64,000 nt of DNA from Gelatoporia subvermispora B (taxonomy: Eukaryota > Basidiomycota > Agaricomycetes > Polyporales > Gelatoporiaceae). The translations under genes were made by a program, and so were the position numbers. Where the stretch lies: assembly GCA_000320605.2 (NCBI GenBank), contig KB445794.1, positions 433,863 to 497,862 of the forward strand, written 5' to 3'. A model generated the notes under the pieces. The model did no database searches. It was not told the DNA's origin and saw only the letters and a list, made by a program, of their open reading frames with translations. Position 1 is the first letter of the stretch; the number at the start of each line of letters is the position of its first letter. This document shows positions 1 to 10,054 of the stretch, in pieces.

Positions 1-357
1 ACGAAGCCACTCGCAGAACTTCTGTCTTCATGAACTGATCGAATCTCTCCACAGAATTGTCAAGAATGCGGTGTAAATTGGCATGTCGGAAGCTATGGAG
101 GGGTACCCGTGCTCAAATGGTAGCAAGTGAGCAATTGCACGAACTGGACTAGGCCAAATGAATACGACATTCACGTATTGTCGGTGAAGCGATACAGTCC
201 GCCCATCTAGCTTCTATTGAGTGTGCTAGATTTGAGTTCTGTCAAAGTGCGTAGATAAAATGAACGTTCATAGGCCTCTTGGCCCCCCACAACAGCCCCA
301 ACCATGATGCCCATAATTGTAGCTCTCGCTGATATTATCACTAACAGATGCGCAGAT
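1..357. other. Left flank, no gene supported
   Basis: No reading frame here looks like a real gene. A minus-strand frame of about 37 codons runs off the left edge (roughly 1-112) with plausible composition and could be the end of an exon, but it is too short to identify and matches no family I recognise. Confidence 0.4.
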
Positions 358-530
358 CTAAGACGAGCGACGAAGTCGCGTCAATACCTCAGACGGTTCA
401 CTAAGTCTATATCTTATGTACCTAAGACGAGCGACGAAGTCGCGTCAATACTAGCGTACACATCAGTATCGTAGTCAGACAAGCAATATAATACGGTACT
501 CACCCTCAGACGGTTCACTAAGTCTGAGGG
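358..530. repeat. Compound short repeats with two hairpins
   Basis: A 30-bp unit is repeated exactly at 358-387 and 422-451. A second 22-bp unit is repeated at 387-408 and 504-525. Both units contain inverted repeats. The first has arms GACG..CGAC and GTCGCGTC around GAA. The second, in its full copy at 503-530, has 9-bp arms CCCTCAGAC and GTCTGAGGG around a 10-nt loop, while the copy at 387-408 lacks the end of its right arm. The arrangement looks like fragments of small transposon ends or nested miniature elements beside the broken O-methyltransferase gene. The element family is unknown. Confidence 0.6.
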
Positions 531-691
531 TTTCTCTGGAAAACACGAAGACAAAACGAAAAGAGATATTACATAAGAACTATATAGTTCAACGGAAGTC
601 CCGTGAAGTGAGATCGAACATACTGACATATCCGGCGGGTTTCCTTATCGGGAAACAGTGCGCCGCCGCGCAAGGGCGCGTCCGATCTTGA

Positions 692-2515
692 ACTCCAACA
701 ATCACAAAAGGTGTTGCAACTATACAAGCTGAATGCGACTCGCGCAGTGTTCTCTTTCCTTCCCTCGATGAGCCTTCCACCACGGACTCCGAGGCTGTTC
801 GCCAGGCAGTCTACTTGCACGCAGTCCCAGTAATCGCTGCTGCCCGCCAGTTGGTTGCGACTCTGCGGCACCCCTCATTGTACGTGATTTCCACCGTGAT
901 GAGCGTAAGTGCGTCGTTTGTAGTTGCTGCTGTCGCTACAGATACTGGCCTCTAGATGCATACTACCTCCTGCATGACTTCAGTGATTGCTGGTAATGTC
1001 CCGGAGATTTGGCAAACAGCGGGAGTAGAGGTACGTGATAGCTGATCCTAATATTTCTGTGACATGATCGGATTTATGTCAGGGTCTTCATGTCGACGAT
1101 ATTGCTACCAGGAACAATATGGATCCCGCCAAGCTAAGTACGAGCTGTCAGGTCTCCCCAGACCTGCAGACTCTGATCATATGGTGCATAGGCCGCATCG
1201 TGCGTTTACTCGCAAATGAGCACATGTTCAAGGAGATATCCCCCAATGTCTTTCGGCACAACCGGATTTCTGCAACACTCGACACAGGGAACTCTTTGGA
1301 GCTCATTGAGATACAGTAAGCGTTGGCTCATGAACGTCAGAACATGTCGTAAACTGTGATTGTAGCCCACAAGCTAAGTACAACACAGAACTAGGGATTT
1401 CCTCCTTCGTCGCTCTCATGTGAGCGTCCAATCCTATGCCATGATGGCACAGTATTCAGCTGTTTTAGGGGCGACGAGTCGATGGAAGCATCCGCTAACA
1501 TGTCTGAGACGCTTCTCGACTCTCGCACGGCTTATTCGAATGAGCCTACTCAAACTGCTTTCAACCGCGCATTTCAGAGAAATGCCGACTTATTCGAGTG
1601 GTATAAGCAACCCGAGAATGAACACCGCCGCAGTAGGTTCAACACTGCGATGACAGATGCTATGGTATTCTCCGAGCGTATTTCATACAGTGAGAACAGC
1701 ATGTCTGTATTTCTATCTGTGAAGGTTTCAATTGGGGCGCCTTGCCTGATGGCAGTGTGGTGGTAGATGTCGGCGGAGGAATCGGCACAACGGTCTTGAC
1801 TATATCCAGTGTGCATCGGCATCTGTGCTACGTGGTCCAAGACACTCCCGACACAGTCGACCAGGGTGTGAAGGTACGTAATGTATAGATAGCCTATCGT
1901 AACACTACTGAGGAATTGTTACAAAAGTTCTGGGAGAGCAAACAGCCAGATGCCCTACAGACTGGTATGGTGCAATTCCAAAGTATGACTTACGCGTGTG
2001 TATTTCTTGGAGTTCGCTCATTTTTTCCAACCAGAACACGACTTCTTCATGCCGCAGCCGGTGCGGAATGCTTCCGTATTCATTCTCAGATGTATTGTCC
2101 ACGACTGGTCGGACCGTTACGCCATCAAGCGTATCAGGCAGCTCCGTGACGCTGCTACACCAGACACACAACTTCTTTTAGTGGAGTATATAATAAGATA
2201 TACGTGCTCTAATAGCGCGGAGCTTGAGAACATACCTGGTGCAGCACAAGCCGATGCACCAGCACCTCTTCTTGCAAATTACGGAAATGGGGCTGGGCTA
2301 GATTATCAACTCGATCTCGAGGTGAAGCCAGATTCACTACCACAGTGCCACACCATACTCATCGCTGCTATCTCAAGATGATGGTGATGCGGAATTCCCA
2401 GGAACGTAGTTTGACCCAGTTCATCGACCTCTTACGCGCAGGCTGATGGCAACTTGATAGAATCGTCCGCTCTGAGGGCGAACAACTGCAGTACTTGATT
2501 GCTTCTCCATTGTAA
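692..2515 (+). pseudogene. O-methyltransferase relic (plant/fungal SAM type)
   Basis: This is the remains of a fungal class-I O-methyltransferase that would move a methyl group from SAM to a small phenolic or similar hydroxyl. Conserved blocks come in family order: the dimerisation segment ending FPSLDEPSTTDSE (about 701-904), GLHVDDIATRNN (1083-1137), IVRLLANEHMFKEISPNVF (after 1192), LFEWYKQPENEHRRSRF (about 1590), the SAM-binding VVVDVGGGIG (about 1757-1786) and LRCIVHDWSD (about 2086). Introns of about 50 nt join these in frame (905-955, 1031-1082, 1138-1191, 1316-1365, 1420-1468). A TGA at 2444-2446 stops the frame where the family continues with Trp; about 22 more codons run in the same frame to TAA at 2513-2515. 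An in-frame TGA at 689-691 precedes the first block and no start codon was found. A join near 1700 needs a 35-nt intron or is also damaged. It is probably a recent pseudogene; a truncated working protein is less likely. Confidence 0.75.
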
Positions 2516-3008
2516 CGGGGCTCTATTCTCGATCTCAATGATTTCTCTTCAAACTGTAATTGTACTTCATTATGAAGGTATCGGTTTGTTTTCGCACGTC
2601 GTACATACTTGCAAGCTACTTGTTCCTGAGGCCAGTCAACTGAACCAGCTAGTGTCTGTAGTCACGAGGGACACATCGTGCTTGCTTTGGCGTCGTGTTC
2701 CTGCTACAAACAAACGTAAAGCAGTCAGTAGAAATGAACGTTAATGAACTTTCGCTCATGCATTTAGATTCATGGCCCATTTGGTTGAAGTCTTTATTTC
2801 CGGTCCTTGAATGCTATGGAATCTCTATGTCCGTTGTATATCAGCGTCACAATGCTTATTGGTGTACGAGCGGAATCCATCAGACGGAGGTTGCCAATGA
2901 TCACTATATAGCGACGTAAAATTACAAGTAACTCCGAGGTATACAAGGCGAATTCTATCATACATGAGGTGCTATATGTTACTGGGTCCGCGAATATTTG
3001 TTGCTCTT
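2516..3008. other. Convergent intergenic space, nothing seen
   Basis: This is about 490 bases between the O-methyltransferase relic and the 3' end of POL3. The short frames present lack family features and exon-like splicing. It probably holds the POL3 3' UTR. Confidence 0.5.
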
Positions 3009-6000
3009 TCACCAGATCTCGTTTTCAAAGCGATCGAGAACAGCGGTCGCATCCTCGACATCCTTTTGTGATTTCTTCCGCATGTAGAAGATAGGGCAAT
3101 CTTTACTAGAACACAGAACATCCTGCAACGTCATCAGTAAAAAGGACCGAATATACGAACAGAAGTTGTTTTTACAAACCTGGTGTAGCGAACCTTGGCA
3201 CCGCTGACATTGTGTCCATAAGCGAGAAAACCTGACTTGCAATTCCGATGTTGATGTGACCTATGCCAAGCACGTCCTCAGTAATGGCTATGTGGGTTCA
3301 GAAAGCCCAATGTACCTGCTTGTGATACAATTCTCCGACCCTTGGTCGACAGTTGTTACACACAGCACCATCTTTTCAGGACTCAGCACTATATCACAAA
3401 GAGGGACGAGCGTACGTACTCTTCACACTGTTTGTTGCCCGCAACGGGGTCTTGCAACCCAAGCAAGTGACTGTCTTTACCGCAAACTTCATCAGACCGC
3501 CTACGGTGGGTGTCGCGATCTGGATTGTACGAGTGTGATCACCAGACACTACAATCCGAAACTCATGAGACGAATCTTACGACAGTCGATGAATAAGACG
3601 TACACAGTGACGATGCCTTATCACCCAGGATGGGCTCGAAAATTCTCATCAACGGGTTGGACAGCTGGTTCTCGAGGTAGTACTTGGTATCGATGGGTAT
3701 GTTGTTCTCCAATACGTAGATAGGATCTTCTGACTTCTCATATGCAGCCGCGCCTGCAGAGCAATTTCAGCACGATGTCATGTCAAGTCCGAAGTACTCG
3801 CCTTTGACGCCCTTGATGATGACATAGGCGACACGATCACCCAGGGCTGGGGCTGAACCTGTGGATTATGGAAAGTCAGCGTGAAGAAGATATAAACTCA
3901 ATATTCGCTGCATTACCTGCATCGCGCTGTTTCATTCTTTCGGCAAGCTCTACATGCGCCTGCTTTGCAGCGTAGTCTGGAAAAAATTGTCAGGTCGACA
4001 AACGCACCCGAAGAAGGGGAACATACCGGCTTTTGCCAACGCCTTAGTGATGACCAATTGTGACATATCAACCCTATTTTGTAGCAGATCCGAGATAATC
4101 TGCTTCGTATACCTATGGAACGCTTAATTTTCTCAGGATACAAATAGGAAGCAACTCACTCTTCAGCTCCACGGACATCGCGGTCGATGAGTAGCTTGTG
4201 GAGACACGTCTCAATGACTGTTGATACAAGCCTGCAGTTGTCGCGTCGAACAGTCTGGAACATATGCTTAATACGCAGGTAATCGAAGGCCTTGACAACA
4301 ACCACCTTACCTCAATACCCTTAGTATCCATCTTGTCGTACTTATCCGGCCGTGTCCAGTAGAGCCCTGCGTATCGCTTCTTGCTGATGAGCAGATACGG
4401 AAAGTAGACTTTCTCGAATTCGAGCTTAATGGGCTTTATGAACTTGGAAGTCACAAAGTCGGCTGCTTGTGCCCCTGTGAAGTTGAAAGTTGAGGAATGG
4501 TTCTCAGTTGGAATATCATCCAAATTTACCGAGCGCCATAACCTCAGCGAGATCTGTAGGACCAAATTTGACCATGACTGAATCCGTATCACCATAGATA
4601 ACCTTGGCATTGTGCTTATGACCGTTATCGCTGCTAAACTCAGCCTCGACTTCCTGTAATAGTGAGGGGAGGAGTTGAGCTCTGCGTCTGCCATTGCTGA
4701 CCATGCACTCACCCGCTTCGTTTGCTCAATCATTTGTCGACCATATGATGTCACACTGGATGAGATGGCCAGACATGGCAGCTTGCCGATCGTTGCACCA
4801 GTAAATCCATACACGGAGTTGGCACTGATCTGTGCAAGAAGTCTATACGGGGGCATGGCTTGCAGATGTACTGATAGCAAACCTTCAAAGCAAGCTGTCG
4901 TCCGTCCAGTACAGCCCGCTTAAAAGGGTCTGTTTCTTTCTTGAGGTCCGCCTTTGCACGTTTACGCGTGGAGATGAGATCTTCCAGAATGGTAGGGAGG
5001 AGCCCCTTGCGTTTGGTCGATTTCACGAAGAAGTCTGCAGTGGAGCGTGACATTTCGCCCCTCGGGAGAGACAAGCATCCACATACCGTTGTTTGGAGTC
5101 TGAATGTAGTCTATATCTTTCACGAGATTCATACGATCAATCGTATTCTTGTCGAGGAGCGTGGTATAGCACAAGTTGTGCGCCATCATGATAGACGGGT
5201 ACAGTGAACTGAAATCTAGAGTTGCGATGGGCACATCGTAGTATCCTTTCTTCGGCTCAATGACTGTTGCTCCTTCGTATTGCTCGTCCGACCCTGCTTA
5301 CAACTCATCCGTATCTGTAGAGACAGAAAGGAGAGGTTTACGGACCTTCACCCTTGAGAGAAGGGATGAGGTAGCCTTCCTCGTTCGCTCTGCGGAAGAG
5401 CTGGGAAAGCACCTTGATAGACTGCCCGCGAGAAAGGAGGTAGTTAAATGGTACTCCAGTTACACGAGCCATCTCGGTATAGTTGATAAAGCACATGAGC
5501 TTGTCCATCAGCCGCTGGGGAAGGTACGCATCCTACAAATCAAGGCACGTCTCTGATAAGCCAAACCTGCGAGACAATAACTCTGTCTTACTGACCTTCA
5601 AACAGTACACGGCGAGACGCCTGCGTGATTCGGGAGTGCCATTCTGCAGCTCTGTGATAACCGAGTGGTGTACGTCCTCCTTTTGCTCGCCGAGAAACTG
5701 TGCGCAGACCGAGTTGAGCGTGTAACTGCGCAATTTGTGCTCGCGCTGCATGTACTGCAACATATCGATCTGCAGACGTCCGTCAAGGGCGGTGTCCTTC
5801 GAATCGCGCTGCCCAAACGCCTTAGAGGAGAAATGTGTCTCCTTGGTCGCTGCCTTCATATCTGTTGGAGTAGCACCAATCACATTAAGAGTTACGATCG
5901 GGGGACTCAAAACAAGGGAACCCACGCACTGATCATTCGTCCGAGCATCGGGAAACGATCTGTCTTGAGCGCCTTCGCGCGATCGAGGAGGTACGGTATA

Positions 6001-7575
6001 TCGAAGTTCGCCATATTATACCCGGTAATGACGTCCGGGTCCACTTGTTCGACAAAGGCACGCCATGCGAGCAGCATCTCCGACTCGTCCGAATACGAGA
6101 GCACCTGTGAGCCGACGATATGCGCACAAGTATTGAGCGTAAAGATGTTCCGAATGAACGGCTTGCTCTCCCCTTGCCGGGTCACCATGTTGGCAATCTG
6201 GATGACAGGATCGATATTTGCCTCGGGGAAGATGCCCTTACGACCTGCGCACTCAATATCGAAACTCAGAATGCGGAGCGGCGCAATCTTAGACCAGGCT
6301 CCTTCAGCGGGGTGTGAGATGAATTTATCCCACCTTATTATGTATGCTGTTGAGTTCAAGAGCGCGCTTATTCAGACTGGGAACACACACCTCACAACCA
6401 TCTCAAGCTGACAGTGTGAGCGCTTCTTATTGCCGGTGAGGACCTCATAGTTGCCTGCGGGGACCTCGATCCAGTTCATGCCGACCACCTGGTGAGTGTA
6501 ACTTCAGCGATGCATCTCAGGTGAAACTTTTTTCGTTATATACCTTTGTGTCAATCATGAACCGTAGTAGGTAAGCGATATTGCTTTCATATGTCGAGAC
6601 GTTGTCCCCGAACAAGCCCCGGAACGTGCACTTGCCACTTTCGAAAAGACGTAATTACCCCGCAGAGTTGTTCAGTTCACAGGTCCAGGAAACATACAAA
6701 GGTAGAACTTATCTCGAACTTTTGGGAGACTCCTAGGGGTATCTAGGACGATCTTGATAAATGGCACGTAATCATCGCCTCTGTATCCCCAAAGACTCCG
6801 TCGCGACACCAGTTCAACATGCCGCACAACTCCACCGTTGCCTTCCCGCTGTGCACGATTGATTGAGAACGGGTTGAGTAACGAAATCAATTGATCCCCT
6901 CACGTTCAGGTATTGCTCAAAAGCAAACGTGTCATCTTTCGTAAACCCACGTGGCGCAGCAACGTAGAAATACGGCAAGAAGTCCTTGACATACATGAGC
7001 ACACTATTTCCCTCCTAATGAAGAAACGATTAGTGCTGTACACAGGAGTAGAACGGATCGCATACTTCGGTTACACCGAACATGCGCAGACCGTAACCAC
7101 CCGTCACAGCGTCTGCCGCATCCTCAACGTCGATCTGCTGAAAGACTGCGACGACGATGAACACTCGAAGTCACGCATCAACGCGTAAGCTTACTGATGG
7201 TATCCTTCTTGGGATCAACAGGCGGGAGTGGCGGCCGCGCCCAGCAGTCAGCGCCACCTTCTGCATCTAGAATGCCCTTCGTATCATACCGCTTCGAATA
7301 CGCAGCATCTGTGGCTCGTACCTTTCGATTCGTTCGCTTCCTCTTTCAGCCGCTGGAGCACGTCCGCAAAGGAAGACTGCGCGGGTTGCGAGCTAGAGAG
7401 AGAAGGGCCAGAGGGACCGAGCTTGCGTCGCTTGGGGCTTGGCTGGATGTCTGTGTCGGGCTTGAAGACCTCTGTAGCCTGTCTGCAACGCGTGTCAATT
7501 AATGGTTTACGTGTCAATTTTTGGCACTCACCGCGTAAGAGGAATATTCTCCTTGGTCTGTATTGTCGTTGCCAT
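3009..7575 (-). CDS. POL3: DNA polymerase delta catalytic subunit
   Basis: This is the replicative B-family polymerase that copies the lagging strand and proofreads. The start ATG at 7575-7573 opens a 44-nt exon (7575-7532), followed by exons 7482-7322 and 7266-7195 and then many more with about 50-nt introns. Motifs run in order: Exo [15 protein letters not shown] (about 6270), Exo [14 protein letters not shown] (about 6020), Exo III YCLKDA spanning an intron (about 5580-5500), motif [11 protein letters not shown] (about 5210), [10 protein letters not shown] and motif [14 protein letters not shown] (about 4900-4790), and motif [13 protein letters not shown] (about 4580). The C-terminus has both cysteine clusters, CysA (CLGC..CNNC) and CysB (CQRC..CSSKDC, the iron-sulfur site), ending FENEIW. 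All catalytic acidic residues are present, so the gene looks intact at about 1,050-1,100 residues. It is divergent from the FMP32-like gene. Confidence 0.95.
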
Positions 7576-7790
7576 GTCCGCGGTGTGTATTTGCTAGCTA
7601 TGCTAACGACGACAGACCCGACACGAAGGTCGCGTTTGAAGACGCGTCTCGCTAATGTGGGATTATGAGACGCGCTTGGTCGTGTTTGTTCAGTGGCGCA
7701 CGCGTCTCCAGGCGTAGACAGGGTTAGGGTTATCGGAGACCAAGCAAGCGGGCGCTCGGGTGTGCGCACCATTCCTTGACCTTCCCCACT
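7576..7790. promoter_or_regulatory. Bidirectional promoter POL3 / FMP32-like
   Basis: Only 215 nt separate the two start codons. The space contains two exact ACGCGT boxes (7642-7647 and 7700-7705) and a close variant ACGCGC (7670-7675). ACGCGT is the MluI cell-cycle box bound by MBF, which in yeasts drives S-phase genes including DNA polymerases. A two-unit GGGTTA run lies at 7721-7732 and resembles a telobox. Box identity is seen in sequence; binding and cell-cycle control are inferred. Confidence 0.6.
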
Positions 7791-8652
7791 ATGTTCCGAA
7801 CATCCTTGCCCCGACTGACCGCGCATTTGGCACCTATTGCACGGCGTGGACCGCCAATACTTCCCCCATACTGTACAATCACGACGACACGGACGTTTCA
7901 TACTACCTTCCCCCGCTCAGACTTTCATTTCGATACGCACCACTTTGTCCAGCGGCTGGAACGGGAAGGACTGAATCGTGCACAAGCGGAGGGCATCATG
8001 GCTTCTATGGCTGAAGTCATTGACGAGAGCATACGGAATATGACGAGCAATATGGTCACTAAGGCCGATCAAGAGAAGGTGCGCTGCGTCCCGGTGGCTC
8101 ATCTCATGTTGCACAACGGGCTCAACGGCGCACGGCGCGGCGCGCGCACAGCACCACTACACGCAACAAGTTGACTTTGCGCAACTCAAGTCCGAGCTAC
8201 AGCTAATGGAGAAGAATGAGCTCGCAATGATCAAGGCGGAGAACGACCGGCTCGTGACGGACATAGAGAAGCTCAAGCAGCGGCTCCGCGAAGAGATTAC
8301 CCGCACTCAGGCAGGCGTGCGGCTCGACCTGAATCTCGAGAAGGGCCGCATGCGCGAAGAAAGTAGTAAGCAAGAGCTCAAGGTAAAGGAAGTCGACACG
8401 CGCATCGAGCAGGAGATTGCTGCCTTGCGGACCGCGATCCAGGCGTCCAAGGTGAGTTTACCTCTATCGTGGTTGCCTTCTGCATTTGGGCTAACTCAGG
8501 GCGCACTCAAGGCTACCACGCTGCAGTATCTTGTTGGTTTCGGTGAGTGCTGTACGGATCCTGCACTGTCCAGAAGCCTGACATGACACGTGCCCCGGAC
8601 AGTCACCGGATGTTCCGCACTGCTGATGGCGTACTTGCGTTTCCGTTACTGA
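7791..8652 (+). CDS. FMP32: Mitochondrial coiled-coil protein, FMP32/MCUR1 (DUF1640) family
   Basis: This is an inner-membrane coiled-coil protein of the FMP32/CCDC90 family, linked in other organisms to respiratory-complex assembly or calcium and proline handling in mitochondria. The ATG at 7791 opens an Arg/Ser/Thr-rich presequence with few acidic residues. HFDTHHFVQRLEREGL (about residues 46-61) is the family hallmark. A long charged coiled coil (LKSELQ.., RLREEITRTQAGVRLDLNLEKG) is followed by a C-terminal hydrophobic segment (YLVGFVTGCSALLMAYL). Exons are 7791-8078, 8152-8451, 8512-8542 and 8603-8652, giving 222 aa. An acceptor at 8499 in place of 8511 adds four residues in frame. The specific role in fungi is not settled. 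Confidence 0.88.
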
Positions 8653-8924
8653 GCCCTCTTCGATTGGCATAATGTTCGATCATGTCCTGGGGGTGCACTA
8701 TACCCTATATTGCAGAGCTAATTGCGACATGCTCCGATTTATTTTCCCGACGTACCCCTGTAGAGTGACTTCCAACGGTAGTGAGTGGCTCATTCAAATG
8801 TGACGTGGCACCATGATCTAACTGGCGTGGTATGGGGGCAGATGGATCTGCATCGTGTATTTTATCTTCTAGACGCCAGGGCATATCTAGTCTATCAGTT
8901 TGGGCACACGTTAAACAACGGCTA

Positions 8925-9650
8925 TTAATCATCTAGTGGTGGTAACGGATCGCTCTTGATCTGCTCTCCCAATGCAACCCGTTTGAACAAGGCATACGCG
9001 CGATCAAGGTCGTCGTTGATAATGACGTAGTCGTGAGCTCCCTCTTTGGCGTACTCAATCTCCTTGAGGGCGGTGGCCAGACGCTTTGCGGCCGAGGCCT
9101 CTGTTTCAGTGCCGCGACCGCGTAGACGCTTGCGGAGCGCAGTCAGGGACGGGGGAGAAATGAAGAGATAAACTGGATTTAGATCCGTTGCTTTTATTTG
9201 GCGGACACCCTAAATACAAGTAATTCGACATGCGCGATCGACAGGGTGCGGCGGCGGCAGAGACACACACCTGCGCCTCAATGTCGAGGATGCACCGTCG
9301 GCCAGCCGACGAGACCTCGCGAACAGTCATGAAGCTGGTGCCATAGTAGTTGCTGGAGAACTCGGCATGCTCGATGAAGGCGTTCTCGCGGATGAGGTCC
9401 TGGAACTTTTCGCGTGGGACAAAGTAGTACTGCTTGCCGTCAACCTCGCCTGGCCTGGGCGTGCGGGTGGTATCTGGATGGCATAAGTCGGACGTCCGGT
9501 TCAGCATCGGCGGAGGGGTTGCTCACGGGAGACGCTGAAGCCGAATTTGTCGGGGTATTCTGCGAAGAGTCGCTGAAGAAGTGTGCTCTTGCCGACGCCC
9601 GAGGGCCCAGAGATGACGAGGGGGCGAAGGAAGTCCGGGAGAGGCGACAT
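8925..9650 (-). CDS. GUK1: Guanylate kinase
   Basis: This enzyme phosphorylates GMP to GDP with ATP in purine nucleotide recycling, in the cytosol. The Walker A motif GPSGVGKST comes within 25 residues of the start, followed by [20 protein letters not shown] (GMP-binding region, rejoined across intron 9526-9474), [15 protein letters not shown] and ILDIEAQGVRQIK. Exons 9650-9527, 9473-9271 and 9209-8925 join exactly in frame to give 203 aa, the usual length. The start at 9650 was chosen because it gives the family N-terminus [18 protein letters not shown]. The open frame further upstream has no ATG. It converges with the FMP32-like gene and diverges from the kinase gene. Confidence 0.95.
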
Positions 9651-10054
9651 GGAGACCGAACGCGAGGAGAGGCGAGGCAAGGCGCAAGGGAGGCGCGGGC
9701 TGCTGCCAGGCTGGCCGAGGTTGTGGTACAAAAATAATTAGGCGCCATAAAAGGTAAATTTAGGTGGAGTTACATAATTTGTTGCTGGACGCAAGTGGTT
9801 GTTGTCGGGAAGAGCATCCGGCGCCTCGTAACTTAGCCGCGCTGGGCCGTAGCCGCGCGCTCGTAGCGGCTCGGTCGCTCGTTCGCTCTCTTCCTCACTT
9901 TGTCCGCTCCCACATTCAAGAGTCCCCCGCCTACAAGACGGCGTAGGCCTCCTCCCGGCCCAGTGCACACCCGCGCCAGGATATCCCCCTCCTTTTGATA
10001 TCTCTCCCTGTCTCCCTCCTCGCCCATCCTGTACTACGACATTTCACGATTATC
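9651..10054. promoter_or_regulatory. Divergent promoter GUK1 / STK32-like kinase
   Basis: This is about 400 nt between two divergent start codons. It is CT-rich close to the kinase start (about 9960-10030), as is common for fungal promoters. I see no clear TATA box or named factor site. Confidence 0.45.

Noticed and set aside
1..112. Minus-strand frame of about 37 codons at the left edge
   Set aside because: Plausible composition but too short, cut by the window and with no recognisable family.
358..451. Helitron 3' end (hairpin followed by CTAG at 451-454)
   Set aside because: Only 4 nt separate the hairpin from CTAG, the first copy is not followed by CTRR, and no helicase gene is present.
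1366..1419. Frameshift or TAG in the O-methyltransferase at about 1391
   Set aside because: Joining 1315 to 1366 puts this exon in another frame, giving a clean family-like sequence without a stop.
9651..9731. N-terminal extension of guanylate kinase
   Set aside because: The extended frame has no ATG; the start at 9650 gives the normal family N-terminus.
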